Shown here: in pieces, positions 50,699 to 60,192 of the stretch
How positions within the stretch are numbered: position 1 is the first letter of the stretch
Layout: each line of letters opens with the position of its first letter
Assembly (NCBI GenBank): GCA_038405045.1
Contig: JBBZIV010000001.1
Span: forward strand, 372,001-436,000
Source of the DNA: Sporobacter sp038405045
GTDB taxonomy: Bacteria > Bacillota > Clostridia > Oscillospirales > Oscillospiraceae
Direction of reading: 5' to 3'
DNA length: 64,000 nucleotides
Notes under the pieces: generated by a model
Told to the model about the DNA's origin: nothing
Seen by the model: the letters and a program-made list of their open reading frames with translations, nothing else
Database searches by the model: none
Translations under genes and position numbers: made by a program

Positions 50699-51094
50699 CT
50701 ATCCGACTGCAATGAAGTCTTTAATGGCCTCGAACTTTTGATTGCCGATGCCCGAAACATTTTTAATTTGGGAGATGCTTTGGAAAGCGCCGTATTGCGT
50801 CCTGTAATCAACGATGCGCTGCGCCAAAACGGGGCCGATGCCGTCAAGCGCCTCCAGCTCGGTGGCGGTGGCGGTGTTGATGTTAATTTTCCCCGTTACA
50901 GCGGGGGCTTTGGCGCTCGCGGATGGCACAGGTGACGCGGTGGCAGCCCCGGTGGGCGATGCGTCGGCCGCGAGGCCGGTCACCGTGACGACGCGGGCGG
51001 CCGTTAATCTGCCGGTAAAAAACCCGGCCGTAAAGATCAAAACGGCGATGGCCAGGGCGATGAGCACACCTTCAGACGGCGAGAGCTTTTTCAT
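50699..51094 (-). CDS. ComEA-like helix-hairpin-helix DNA-binding protein
   Basis: A 131-residue protein: one N-terminal membrane helix (about 9-31), an Ala/Ser/Pro-rich linker and a C-terminal double helix-hairpin-helix domain with INTATATELEALDGIGPVLA and ISQIKNVSGIGNQKFEAI. ComEA binds incoming double-stranded DNA at the membrane during transformation. comEB/comEC are not adjacent, so transformation ability is not shown. ATG at 51094 has a weak GAGCGG site. It is 10 bp upstream of the response regulator start. Confidence 0.85.
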   Translation of the reverse strand: MKKLSPSEGVLIALAIAVLIFTAGFFTGRLTAARVVTVTGLAADASPTGAATASPVPSASAKAPAVTGKININTATATELEALDGIGPVLAQRIVDYRTQYGAFQSISQIKNVSGIGNQKFEAIKDFIAVG

Positions 51095-51140
51095 CCCAAT
51101 CCGCTCTTTCAAAAGAATTATCAGAAAACCTTCATGCCTG

Positions 51141-51170
51141 TTGCGCAATGGGCATAGATTTTGATATACT
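51141..51170 (+). promoter_or_regulatory. Possible promoter of the carboxypeptidase homologue
   Basis: TTGCGC (51141-51146), 18 bp, TATACT (51165-51170), about 165 bp upstream of the gene. Confidence 0.4.
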
Positions 51171-51335
51171 GGCCAAAGAGGAATCGCTGTTATTTTCGGG
51201 AATTGTGTCGATATAGGCCGCACAGATAAATCGACAGCATAACAGCGCCGCGCCATGACCTACCACAGCAGGCAGACCAAAATTCGTTATAAGCGCCGCC
51301 TTGCGGTTATTATAACATAAAATTGGAAGATATGT

Positions 51336-52760
51336 ATGAGGAAATTCAACATTTTCATCGTCTTTTTCGCGCTTGTGCTGTTCGTCTCCGCCGTCTTGCC
51401 GCCGCGCGCCGCCGCGCTGGCAGATCCAGCCGTCTTGGCGTCCTCCGCGCTTCTTGTGGAGGTCACGTCCGACAAGGTCCTCTATGATAAGAATAAAGAT
51501 GCCGCCGTTGATCCGGGCGGCGCCGTCAAGATGATGACGGTTTTGTTGGCGGTCGAGGCGATTGAAAACGGACAGGCCGCCCTGACGGACGCTATCCTCG
51601 CGGGCGAGGCCGCGTTTGACCCATCGGGTCGGAGCGGTGCCGTGCCGAAAATCGTCTCCGGCGAGATGCTGACGCTGGAGGATTTGTTGTATGACGCGTA
51701 TCTGGCGGGGGATACGAATGCCGCCGGGATTATCGCAACATGCCTTGCCGGGAGTCCCGCTGCTTATGTCGAGCGCATGAACAAACAGGCCGCCGCGCTC
51801 GGCTGCAAAAACACCCATTTCACAAACGTCTTCGGTACGGCGGACGCAACTCAGACGACGAGTGCCTGGGATCAGTACCTCATCTTTAAGGAAGCGCTGC
51901 GCCACCCGCTTTTTCTGAAAATCGCCGAGACTACTGCCTATCAGATGCAGGCGACGAACAAGTCCAAGCCGCGCGCGCTAATAAACGGCAACCTGATGCT
52001 TCAATATTCCAGCCCCTACTATGAGAAAAACAGCGTTGCGGGCTGCGCCGCGTCCTCCGATGCGGGCGAGAAAAGTATGACGGCCTATTCGAAAAACGAC
52101 AATTTGACGCTGATCGCCGTTACGTTCGGTGCCAGCGACATTCCGGCGTCAGACGGTGCCATTGTCGATCAGCGCTTTACGGAAACAAAGCGCCTTCTGG
52201 ACTGGGGCTTTGCGGGCTTTGCCTGGAAAGAGCTGACGGAGCAGAACACGGCCGTAGCCTCCGAGAAAATTGACCTTGCCGAAGGGACGGACGTTGTGAA
52301 TCTGCTGCCGTCTGACACCATTAAAGCCGTCGTCCGCAGTGACCTGACGGATGTTGACATCAAAAAGGACATCGTTTATTACGGGGCATCCGGCGGCAGG
52401 GCGCTCGTGGCGCCCGTTCGGAGCGGCGAGCTCCTCGGGCAGATGACGATAACGGTTGACGGGGAAAACTGCGGAACGGTCAGCCTCGTCGCAGCGTCGG
52501 ACGTGCGTTTGGATAAAGGAAAGTTCGTCCAAAAGCGGTTGCAGGATACGCTTCATAATATCTGGTTCCAGCTCGGCGCCGCCATTTTTGTTATTCTGCT
52601 CGGCGGATATATTTACCTCATCATCCGCGACAGAAAGGCCAGGCGCGGAGAAGAGGAGCTGCGTGTGAAAAAAGAGAAGAAAATGAAGCCGGAAAAGATC
52701 GACCGGAAAGAAAATAACGAGAAGAAAAAGCTGGCGGCATTTTTAAAAAAGAAAGATTAA
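51336..52760 (+). CDS. D-Ala-D-Ala carboxypeptidase homologue without catalytic motifs
   Basis: A 474-residue DacF-type protein: signal peptide (ends near ...PPRAAALA, residue 29), serine peptidase S11-like domain, a beta-sandwich C-terminal domain, a transmembrane helix near residue 410-430 and a Lys/Glu-rich cytoplasmic tail. The active-site SxxK position reads DPGGAVKMMT, so the nucleophile Ser is Gly; the SxN position reads LAGDTNAAG; the KTG region reads SVAGCAASS. All three motifs are changed. It probably binds rather than cleaves peptidoglycan or acts as a scaffold. Start at 51336 has no obvious strong ribosome binding site. Confidence 0.8.
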   Translation: MRKFNIFIVFFALVLFVSAVLPPRAAALADPAVLASSALLVEVTSDKVLYDKNKDAAVDPGGAVKMMTVLLAVEAIENGQAALTDAILAGEAAFDPSGRSGAVPKIVSGEMLTLEDLLYDAYLAGDTNAAGIIATCLAGSPAAYVERMNKQAAALGCKNTHFTNVFGTADATQTTSAWDQYLIFKEALRHPLFLKIAETTAYQMQATNKSKPRALINGNLMLQYSSPYYEKNSVAGCAASSDAGEKSMTAYSKNDNLTLIAVTFGASDIPASDGAIVDQRFTETKRLLDWGFAGFAWKELTEQNTAVASEKIDLAEGTDVVNLLPSDTIKAVVRSDLTDVDIKKDIVYYGASGGRALVAPVRSGELLGQMTITVDGENCGTVSLVAASDVRLDKGKFVQKRLQDTLHNIWFQLGAAIFVILLGGYIYLIIRDRKARRGEEELRVKKEKKMKPEKIDRKENNEKKKLAAFLKKKD

Positions 52761-52784
52761 CAGCAGCGCCAATACAGTAAAAAA

Positions 52785-52815
52785 ATAAATGCCGGGCTGA
52801 TGCCCGGCATTTATT
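52785..52815. terminator. Bidirectional terminator
   Basis: Stem AATAAATGCCGGGC / GCCCGGCATTTATT with a 4-nt TGAT loop, between convergent genes. Confidence 0.9.
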
Positions 52816-52822
52816 ATGACGG

Positions 52823-54760
52823 TTATGAATAGGCGAGCTTTTTAGCGAGCTTAAAGCTTGTCATATCGAGGATGTAAACGGCGTTCGCATCCACGATATA
52901 AGCGTACTGCCCGATATAAAGCCCGCGGCTGTCGCCGCCCCAGTCGAGCGCGTCAACGTGCGCGCGGCTGTAAAAGCCCTCGGCGTCGGAATAGCCATAA
53001 ATATCATAGCCGTTGTCGGCAGGGAAGGCAATGATGTTTTTATCGGGTGAGATTAAAATAGCCCGCGGGTTATACAAGGCGCTTGAATAGCTTGACTTGA
53101 GCTTTAAGGTGTGTTTAACGGTCACATCCTTCGGATTTGTCGTGTCGAACATGGAGAGCTTCATGCTACTCGTGGCACCGGTCTTTTCGTCGGCGTCCAT
53201 ACCAAGCCCGAAGAGTCGCCCCTCGCCGTAAACGTGTAAATAGCTTGAAAAGCCGGGGATTTTCAAGGCGCTTAAAACGGTCGGGTTTTTCGGGTCGGTG
53301 AGGTCGACGGCAAAGAGTGGGTCAACCTGCCGGAACGTGACGATATAGGCGATGCTGCCGTCAAACCGAACGCCGTAAACCTGCTCGCCCTTGGAAAGGT
53401 CTTGGACGCTGCCAATGGCGTTGAGCCCGCCGTCAAGGACGAAGAGGGCGTTTGACGAAACAGGGTCCTTCCAGATGCTGTTTATAAAGCCCTTGGCTTT
53501 GTCGGTATACTCTGACCAGCTTTGGGAATACGTCGTTGTGACGACGCGGAGGTTGCCGCCTGATGCGTCAAGCGCATATGGATTGACGAGGCTGCCGGGC
53601 ACGGTCCCTGCGGCTTTTCGGCTGAGCCCGCCGCCGGAAATGTCAAAGCTCGTGATGGCCGTTTTGCTCTCACTCTGATAATCGATAACGGTATAGACAC
53701 TGTCGGTATACGGGTTTCCCGATGTCTGTTCCGTCGTGCTGCAAGCAAGATAAAGCGTTTCCTTATTCATATAAACGACCGAGCCGCCGCCCACGACAGA
53801 CTCGTTGGCGTCGCGCGTGCCGCTTTGAAGGTTATACGCACAGAGAACGGTATAGGCGGCTGAATTGTAAACGGGCATGATGGAGATGCGGCCTGCTTCA
53901 ACGAGAGACGCCTTACCGTCCGTATACAGCCGCGGGACATACGTTGACGGATCGTTTTGATCCATCGTGTACACATAATATGTCGATATGAGATACAGCG
54001 TCGAGCCGACGAGGCGCGTCGTCAGCGGGTAGCCGTCCTGGCCGAGCGATTTTTTAAGAGTGGGGTGCGACTTGTCGGTTATGTCGATGAGATAGAGCGT
54101 TGAGCGCTGCGTGTTGTTTGCCGGTGCGATGTCAGTCGAGACAGCCCCGGCGGCGACTTTCGCGTCGGCACGGCCGGATTCGGCGGCCAAGTACGGGATG
54201 TAGCTTGAATAGGAGGTCACGACGGCGGCGGTGTCGCCGGAAACATAGAGCTCCGTTGCCGATTCGGAGACATAATTGCCGTCCGCTGTTTTATTACCGC
54301 TGCTGTCACCGCCGATTTTCACAGCGGACACCTGTTTGGTGGCTGCGCCGTCGGCTTTAAAGATTATGAGTGTATTCTGGCGCAGCACATAAATGTATTG
54401 GCCGTCTGTTTTGACGATGTCACCCTCGTCAACGCCGTCAACCTGCACGTTCGTCGTCGAGAAATCGGCGTCCGTGGGTGTCGGCTCCTTGATTGCCTCC
54501 GGCGACGATGAGGCCGTTTGGCCATTATCCTGTGCGGCTGTTCCGGCGGCCGTGTCAGCCGTTTTGTAAGCGCCGTTTGGCCCTGCTGCTGCTTTCTGAA
54601 GGGCGCTGAAAAGATCGGCGTATGATGAAACAAGGGTAAGCGATGTCGGGCCGGGGCTTGCGTCCGTTTTGCCGGTGCCGGAATTCTGCGCGCGGCAGCC
54701 GGTCATCAGGCTGAGCATCAGTGCCAGCGTAAGAAAAAGCGGGAAAATCGATTTTTTCAT
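52823..54760 (-). CDS. Secreted beta-propeller lipoprotein
   Basis: A 645-residue lipoprotein: signal peptide with lipobox LMTGC (Cys near residue 22), Thr/Ser/Ala-rich linker, and from about residue 100 a beta-propeller domain of the type found in secreted archaeal and clostridial proteins (VQVDGVDEGDIVKTDGQYIY at its start is the family hallmark). Several repeats pair a strand ending in YLI or YIV with DITD/DLTDP. The function is unknown; cell-surface binding is likely. The ATG at 54760 has GAGGT 7 nt upstream; the frame continues to 54802 without a site. Confidence 0.85.
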   Translation of the reverse strand: MKKSIFPLFLTLALMLSLMTGCRAQNSGTGKTDASPGPTSLTLVSSYADLFSALQKAAAGPNGAYKTADTAAGTAAQDNGQTASSSPEAIKEPTPTDADFSTTNVQVDGVDEGDIVKTDGQYIYVLRQNTLIIFKADGAATKQVSAVKIGGDSSGNKTADGNYVSESATELYVSGDTAAVVTSYSSYIPYLAAESGRADAKVAAGAVSTDIAPANNTQRSTLYLIDITDKSHPTLKKSLGQDGYPLTTRLVGSTLYLISTYYVYTMDQNDPSTYVPRLYTDGKASLVEAGRISIMPVYNSAAYTVLCAYNLQSGTRDANESVVGGGSVVYMNKETLYLACSTTEQTSGNPYTDSVYTVIDYQSESKTAITSFDISGGGLSRKAAGTVPGSLVNPYALDASGGNLRVVTTTYSQSWSEYTDKAKGFINSIWKDPVSSNALFVLDGGLNAIGSVQDLSKGEQVYGVRFDGSIAYIVTFRQVDPLFAVDLTDPKNPTVLSALKIPGFSSYLHVYGEGRLFGLGMDADEKTGATSSMKLSMFDTTNPKDVTVKHTLKLKSSYSSALYNPRAILISPDKNIIAFPADNGYDIYGYSDAEGFYSRAHVDALDWGGDSRGLYIGQYAYIVDANAVYILDMTSFKLAKKLAYS

Positions 54761-54844
54761 GGTGAAGACCTCACAGTTCATCAGAATGTCCCGGATGGTC
54801 ATTAGACGGCAGGTGCCGGAAAAAGTTCCCGCAAGGATTGCTTA

Positions 54845-55810
54845 TTAAAAGCTTTTTTGAAAATATTTTTCCGCGAAATCGACATGCGCCACCTTGAAAG
54901 TGCGCCCTTTTAAATTGTTGAGAAGCCCGGCATCCGTTTTGAAATCGAAAACAACGCAGTAGGAGCAGAGGGCTTGCCCCGTCTCCCCGTAGGGGCGGTT
55001 GTCTTTTTCGCGCCCATATTTGCCGTCGCCAAGAAGCGGGTGACCGGCGTGGGCCAGCTGCGCCCTGATTTGATGCGTCCGGCCGGTGACAAGGCGGCAT
55101 TCCACTAAGGACAGCCCTTTTTGAACGGCCAGTGTCCGATACTCGGTGACGGCTGTTTTTGACCCTTTTTGATTTTTGTCGCTGATAAAAACCTGATTTT
55201 TAACGGCATCCTTGAAAAGCTGGCCCTCCAGCCGCCCGGAGGGTGGGCGCAGCGCCCCGTGGACAACGGCGAGATAAAACTTTTCCACCTCGCGCGCTTT
55301 AATTTTTTCATTCATGATACGCAGTGATTCGGCGTTTTTAGCGGCGATAACGATCCCGGAGGTATTCCGGTCAATTCTGTTGCACAGGGCGGGGGCAAAT
55401 GCGTTTTCATCGCCCGGCCGCCACGCACGCTTAGCATACAGATATGCCTGTATCTGGGCAATCAGTGTGTTATACGACCATGTACCGTCGCTGTGGCATA
55501 AAACACCCGCTTTCTTGTTGACGAGCAAGATGTTATCGTCCTCATAAACGATGTCTAAAGCGGGAGCGGTAATCTTTAAATAGGCGTTTTCCGCCGTCGG
55601 TTTTTCAAAGAACTCATCGTTGACGTACATCTGAACGGTATCACCGGCCGTCAGCTTCGTCTCTCGCGCTGCGCCCTTGCCATTGACCTTGATACGCTTG
55701 AGGCGGATATACTTTTGGAGGAGAGAGGCAGGCAAAAGCGGCACGGCCTTTGAGACAAATCTGTCCAGCCGCTGCTGTGCGTCGTTTGGCCTTATTAAAA
55801 ATTCTTTCAA
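54845..55810 (-). CDS. RluA-family pseudouridine synthase
   Basis: A 321-residue enzyme: N-terminal S4 RNA-binding domain (about 10-60) and RluA catalytic domain with CNRIDRNTSGIVIAAK (catalytic Asp in RIDR; the first residue of the usual HRLDxxTSG is Asn), VEKFYLAVVHG and VTGRTHQIRAQLAHAGHPLLG. It isomerises uridine in rRNA (RluC/RluD-like); the exact position is unknown. The start is TTG at 55810, with AGGA about 10 nt upstream. Confidence 0.9.
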   Translation of the reverse strand: MKEFLIRPNDAQQRLDRFVSKAVPLLPASLLQKYIRLKRIKVNGKGAARETKLTAGDTVQMYVNDEFFEKPTAENAYLKITAPALDIVYEDDNILLVNKKAGVLCHSDGTWSYNTLIAQIQAYLYAKRAWRPGDENAFAPALCNRIDRNTSGIVIAAKNAESLRIMNEKIKAREVEKFYLAVVHGALRPPSGRLEGQLFKDAVKNQVFISDKNQKGSKTAVTEYRTLAVQKGLSLVECRLVTGRTHQIRAQLAHAGHPLLGDGKYGREKDNRPYGETGQALCSYCVVFDFKTDAGLLNNLKGRTFKVAHVDFAEKYFQKSF

Positions 55811-55859
55811 AACGCTTTCCGTCCTTCATCTGTCATGTGTTTGCCGTGCTTGGCGAGGC

Positions 55860-55875
55860 GGCCGTTTAAACGGCC
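55860..55875. other. Perfect 16-bp palindrome in the rluA/yceD spacer
   Basis: GGCCGTTTAAACGGCC with no loop, between divergent rluA-like and yceD genes. It could be a dimeric protein site. Confidence 0.45.
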
Positions 55876-55903
55876 AGTGACATCATACAATATAAAAAAT
55901 TGT

Positions 55904-55932
55904 TTGACAACATATGCCCGATGACTTATAAT
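55904..55932 (+). promoter_or_regulatory. Consensus promoter of yceD-rpmF
   Basis: Perfect TTGACA (55904-55909), 17 bp, perfect TATAAT (55927-55932). Confidence 0.92.
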
Positions 55933-55958
55933 ATCAAAGCGACTATGGAAGGTGCGGT

Positions 55959-56459
55959 ATGCGGCTTAATCTTCGTGAAATCATCAATATTCCCGGCGCA
56001 TCCGTCACGTTTGACTATGCGCCCGATCTGTCGGACACGGCGTTCGGCTCCGTCAGAGGTGTCAAAGCGCCGGTACGCGCCGTCGGTTTTATTAAAAATA
56101 ATGCCGGGGTACTCGATTTTACCGCCGAGGTTGATGCCGTTTTAGCATGCACCTGTGCCAGATGTCTGAAGGAATTTGACAAATCCGTCCACCTCCGCTG
56201 TCAGGCCACCCTGACGGAACAGGAGCACGACAAGGACGAAGCGGATAAATATGTTCTCGACGGAGATTATGCCGACGTGGATGAAATTATCCTGACGGAC
56301 TTCGTTTTGAACATGGATCAGAGGATTTTGTGCAGAGAAGACTGCCAAGGACTCTGCAGCACCTGCGGGGCCGATTTAAACAATGGGCCGTGCGCGTGCG
56401 GAGCTCAGATTGATCCCAGGCTCGCTGTCCTTGGGCAGCTCCTGGAAAATGAAACATAA
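55959..56459 (+). CDS. yceD: DUF177/YceD family protein
   Basis: A 166-residue protein of the YceD/DUF177 family, linked to 23S rRNA accumulation. CTCARCLKEFD (about residues 65-75) and the C-terminal LCREDCQGLCSTCGADLN with CACG carry Cys pairs that can bind zinc. It precedes rpmF by 14 bp, the classic bacterial order. The ATG at 55959 lies 27 bp after a perfect promoter -10, so the leader is very short, with GGAAGGTG before the start. Confidence 0.9.
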   Translation: MRLNLREIINIPGASVTFDYAPDLSDTAFGSVRGVKAPVRAVGFIKNNAGVLDFTAEVDAVLACTCARCLKEFDKSVHLRCQATLTEQEHDKDEADKYVLDGDYADVDEIILTDFVLNMDQRILCREDCQGLCSTCGADLNNGPCACGAQIDPRLAVLGQLLENET

Positions 56460-56473
56460 CAGGAGGTGTCACC

Positions 56474-56659
56474 ATGGCGGTTCCAAAGAGAAAAACATCG
56501 AGCGCGAGAAGAGACAAGAGGCGTTCCTCCCACTGGAAGCTGGATGTTCCCGGTCTTGTCAAGTGTTCCAAATGCGGCGAGCTTCGTCTGATGCATCGGG
56601 TCTGCAAGGCCTGCGGCACATACAACGGTCGTGAAGTGATCAAAGTCAGCGCTGAATAA
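56474..56659 (+). CDS. rpmF: 50S ribosomal protein L32
   Basis: A 61-residue ribosomal protein, normal length. MAVPKRKTSSARRDKRRS is the L32 start, and CSKCGEL...HRVCKACG provides the four zinc-binding Cys of the Cys-plus form. AGGAGGTG precedes the ATG. Confidence 0.97.
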   Translation: MAVPKRKTSSARRDKRRSSHWKLDVPGLVKCSKCGELRLMHRVCKACGTYNGREVIKVSAE

Positions 56660-56796
56660 AAGTGTCCGGCGGGGGAAAACCCCGCCGCATTTTTCGTCAC
56701 CGGCCAATTTTAACGCAATATTTTTCTGTACTTAATCACGGCGGGCCGCCAGCCGAAAGCGGCGGCACACCGTTTTGGCGGTGTTATGGAGCGTTC

Positions 56797-58098
56797 ATGG
56801 GTTCCGTTATTACAGGCATGACGGATAATAGCCCCTTGGCAGGGAGATGCCTAACGGTGGGCGATATGCTCGTGCGCCTCAATGGGCACAAAATCCGTGA
56901 TGTGCTCGATTATCAGTATTATTCTTATGATGCGCGCCTTCTGTTGGAGGCGCACAGCCAGGACGGCACGATAAAGCTCATTCGCGTGCATAAAGCGCCC
57001 GGGGAGCCGCTTGGGCTCTTGTTTGACGATTTTTTAATGGACACGGCGCGCGCCTGCGTCAACCGGTGCGTCTTCTGCTTCGTCGACCAGCTTCCCAAAA
57101 ACCTGCGGGATTCCCTGTATTTTAAAGACGACGATATTCGCCTGTCTTTTTTGATGGGCAATTATGTGACGCTATCAAACCTCACGCAGGCAGATGTCGA
57201 CCGGTTTATCGCCATGCGCCTGTCCCCGCTCAATATTTCCGTCCACGCGACGGACCCGGCATGCCGCAGTCTCCTGCTTGGCGTGAAAAATGCCGGGCGA
57301 GGCCTTGAGACGATGCGCGCGTTTGCCGCAAGCGGCATCACGATGAACTGCCAGATCGTCGTTTGCCCCGGCTTGAACGACGGCGCGCAGCTAGAGCGCA
57401 CGATGGCGGATCTCACCGCGCTGTATCCGTATGTTGCAAGCGTTTCTGTCGTCCCGGTCGGGCTGACGAAATTTCGAGACGGGCTGTACCCACTGCGCCC
57501 GTTTGACCGGCAGAGCGCCGGTGAGACGCTTGCTCAGGTCGAAAAATATGCCAATCGCTGCCGCCGAAAGCTTGGCACGCATCTTTTTTACCCGGCGGAT
57601 GAATTATATTTAAAAGCGGGTTGCGCCATGCCGGCGGAAGCGTTTTATGAAGGCTATCCGCAGCTTGAAAACGGCGTTGGGATGCTTCGGCTGTTCCAAG
57701 TGCAGGCGCAATCAGCCCTGAAAAATGCCTCAAATCCGTCAGGAGAGGCGTTTACAATTGCCACAGGGCATGCGGCTTTTCCTTATTTACAAAAAATTTT
57801 AAACACAGCACGTGAAAAATATGCTAATATAAAAGGCAAAATAATACCTGTCGATAACGACTTCTTCGGGCCGTCTATAGACGTTGCGGGGCTTATAACG
57901 GGTGGCGACCTGATTCGCCGGTTGCACGGGCAGGACCTTGGCAAGAGGCTGCTTCTGTCGCAAAGCATGCTCCGGCGCGGCGAGGCCGTCTTTCTGGACG
58001 ACGTGACGGTGGAAGACGTTTCAAAAGTCCTTGGCGTATCCGTGCGATTTGTTGCGCAGGATGGCGCGGATTTCATCCGGGCAATCTGCGGGGAATGA
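56797..58098 (+). CDS. DUF512 protein (PDZ + radical-SAM-like)
   Basis: A 433-residue protein of a family nearly always found beside der in clostridia. An N-terminal PDZ-like domain (residues 1-60, GDMLVRLNGHKIRDVLDY) is followed by ACVNRCVFCFVDQLP with the CxxxCxxC motif of radical SAM enzymes, then LSFLMGNYVTLSNL and the DUF512 domain. It probably holds a [4Fe-4S] cluster and SAM, but the substrate is unknown. The ATG at 56797 has GGAG 6 nt upstream; the open frame to 56662 precedes the family start. Confidence 0.85.
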   Translation: MGSVITGMTDNSPLAGRCLTVGDMLVRLNGHKIRDVLDYQYYSYDARLLLEAHSQDGTIKLIRVHKAPGEPLGLLFDDFLMDTARACVNRCVFCFVDQLPKNLRDSLYFKDDDIRLSFLMGNYVTLSNLTQADVDRFIAMRLSPLNISVHATDPACRSLLLGVKNAGRGLETMRAFAASGITMNCQIVVCPGLNDGAQLERTMADLTALYPYVASVSVVPVGLTKFRDGLYPLRPFDRQSAGETLAQVEKYANRCRRKLGTHLFYPADELYLKAGCAMPAEAFYEGYPQLENGVGMLRLFQVQAQSALKNASNPSGEAFTIATGHAAFPYLQKILNTAREKYANIKGKIIPVDNDFFGPSIDVAGLITGGDLIRRLHGQDLGKRLLLSQSMLRRGEAVFLDDVTVEDVSKVLGVSVRFVAQDGADFIRAICGE

Positions 58099-58137
58099 TC
58101 CGGTGCGCCGGTAAAAAGTGAAAGAGGTGTCAACACC

Positions 58138-59466
58138 GTGGCGAAACCGCTGATTGCCATCGTGGGTCGGCCGAATGTCGGCAAGTCCATGCTTTTTAAC
58201 AGAATAGCGGGCAAACGGTTGTCGATCGTGGAAGACACGCCCGGCGTCACGCGTGACAGGCTGTACGCCGCGTCCGATTGGAGCGGCCACGCTTTTTCCA
58301 TTGTTGATACAGGCGGTATCGAACCGACTGCCGATTCCGAAATGTTGCTTTTCATGCGCGAACAGGCGCTGTTAGCCATCGACATGGCCGACGTTATTTT
58401 ATTTGTGACAGATATAACGACGGGTGTCACAGCCGCCGATGCAGAGATCGCCTCGCTGCTGCTGCGCTCACACAAGCCGGTCGTTCTGGCGGTCAACAAA
58501 ATGGATTCTATCGGGCCGTCAGACCCCGCTATTTATGAATTTTACGCACTCGGCCTCGGCGACCCGATCGCTCTGTCGGCCGCGCACGGCCATGGCACGG
58601 GAGACGTGCTCGACGCTTGTGTCCGCCATTTTCCAACGCCGTCTGGCTCGGAGGATGAGGACGATGTGATCAAGGTTGCCGTCATCGGCAAGCCGAACGT
58701 CGGCAAGTCGTCTCTCATCAACCATATTCTTGGTGAAAACAGAGTCATCGTCAGCGATATTGCCGGGACAACGCGTGACGCTGTTGACACGCCGTTTGAA
58801 AACGCCGACGGCCGCTATGTTTTTATTGACACGGCAGGTATCCGCCGCCGGTCCAAGATTAACGACAGTATTGAAAAATACAGTGTTCTCCGAACAGAAA
58901 TGGCCGTCGAACGCGCCGATGTCTGCCTCATTATGATCGATGCCCGTGAAGGCGTCACCGATCAGGACACGAAGGTCGCGGGGCTTGCCCACCAGGCTGG
59001 AAAAGCGAGTATCATTCTCGTCAACAAGTGGGACCTCGTCGAGAAAGAAACAAACACCATGGATCGGATGCGCCAGGAGGTCATGCGTGACCTCGGGTAT
59101 ATGACGTATGCGCCTATTCTCTTCATATCGGCTAAAAGCGGCCGCCGCGTCGAGCGCCTTTTTGAGCTTATCAATTTCGTCAACGATCAGGCGTCAATGC
59201 GCATCACAACGGGGATGCTCAATAACGTCTTAGCGGACGCCACTGCCCGCGTCCAGCCGCCGACCGATAAGGGTAAGCGCCTGAAAATTTATTACATGAC
59301 GCAGACGGGCGTCCGCCCGCCGACCTTTGTCTGCTTCTGTAACGACGCGGCGCTCTTCCACTTCTCCTATCAGCGCTATCTGGAAAACCAAATCCGGGGC
59401 GTCTTCGGGCTGGAGGGAACGCCCATCCGCCTGTTTATTCGTCAAAAGGGCGACGACGAGAAGTGA
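58138..59466 (+). CDS. der: Ribosome biogenesis GTPase Der (EngA)
   Basis: A 442-residue protein with two tandem GTPase domains, G1 motifs GRPNVGKSM (residues 10-18) and GKPNVGKSS (about 184), DTGG/DTAG in G3, NKMD and NKWD in G4, and a C-terminal KH-like domain. It acts in 50S subunit assembly. It starts with GTG at 58138, GAGGTG 8 nt upstream. Confidence 0.96.
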   Translation: MAKPLIAIVGRPNVGKSMLFNRIAGKRLSIVEDTPGVTRDRLYAASDWSGHAFSIVDTGGIEPTADSEMLLFMREQALLAIDMADVILFVTDITTGVTAADAEIASLLLRSHKPVVLAVNKMDSIGPSDPAIYEFYALGLGDPIALSAAHGHGTGDVLDACVRHFPTPSGSEDEDDVIKVAVIGKPNVGKSSLINHILGENRVIVSDIAGTTRDAVDTPFENADGRYVFIDTAGIRRRSKINDSIEKYSVLRTEMAVERADVCLIMIDAREGVTDQDTKVAGLAHQAGKASIILVNKWDLVEKETNTMDRMRQEVMRDLGYMTYAPILFISAKSGRRVERLFELINFVNDQASMRITTGMLNNVLADATARVQPPTDKGKRLKIYYMTQTGVRPPTFVCFCNDAALFHFSYQRYLENQIRGVFGLEGTPIRLFIRQKGDDEK

Positions 59467-59512
59467 CGAAATTTGCTTATCGCCAGACAGGCATCATCGG
59501 AGGATTACGAAC

Positions 59513-60181
59513 GTGCTTATTTTATTATTATTAATAACGGCCGCGCAGGCATACGTTATCGGCGGCGTCAACGGCGCCATTATCACATCAAAATATTTTT
59601 ACCGCAAAGACATCCGCAAATTCGGCAGCGGCAACCCCGGCCTGACGAATTTTTTCCGCGTCTTCGGCAAGGGCGGTGCCGCGCTTGTTGTTTTGATTGA
59701 CGTGCTGAAAACGGTTGGCCCTGTGATTATCGGCGGTATTCTGTTTGGTCTTTTTGTCGATCCGTCTGTTTTTCCCAGCGGCAACGGCGCCGCCTTCGGG
59801 CTCAATTTCTTCGGCAGCGCTTGGGCCGGATTCTTTGTCATTCTCGGCCACTGCTTTCCGCTTTTCTATGGGTTCCGCGGCGGAAAGGGCGTTATGGCAG
59901 TAGGCACTGTTGTTTTCTTAATCGATTGGCGCATCGCGCTCATTTGCTGGGGTGTGTTTATTCTTCTCACACTCGTCACGCGGTATGTTTCACTGGGCTC
60001 TATTATTGGTGTCCTGTCATATCCTGTCATGGTCGGCGTGCTCGGGGACGGTGGCTTCTGGGAGATCGTCGTAGCCTCGCTGAGCGCGGGCCTTCTGATT
60101 TATCGGCATCGGGAAAATATCAAACGGCTTTTCAAGGGCACGGAATCGAAATTCAGTTTCCACAGAAAAAAAGAGGCTTAG
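59513..60181 (+). CDS. plsY: Glycerol-3-phosphate acyltransferase PlsY
   Basis: A 222-residue membrane acyltransferase using acyl-phosphate to make lysophosphatidate. IRKFGSGNPGLTNFFRVFG, GHCFPLFYGFRGGKGVM and YVSLGSIIG are the PlsY motifs. It begins with GTG at 59513, GGAGG 9 nt upstream; the longer frame overlaps der. It is followed at 11 bp by gpsA, the preceding step of phospholipid synthesis. Confidence 0.93.
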   Translation: MLILLLLITAAQAYVIGGVNGAIITSKYFYRKDIRKFGSGNPGLTNFFRVFGKGGAALVVLIDVLKTVGPVIIGGILFGLFVDPSVFPSGNGAAFGLNFFGSAWAGFFVILGHCFPLFYGFRGGKGVMAVGTVVFLIDWRIALICWGVFILLTLVTRYVSLGSIIGVLSYPVMVGVLGDGGFWEIVVASLSAGLLIYRHRENIKRLFKGTESKFSFHRKKEA

Positions 60182-60192
60182 AGGAATCGAAC

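Noticed and set aside
51132..51905. 257-codon minus-strand open frame
   Set aside because: Lies opposite the carboxypeptidase homologue and its promoter, with no ribosome binding site or recognisable domain.
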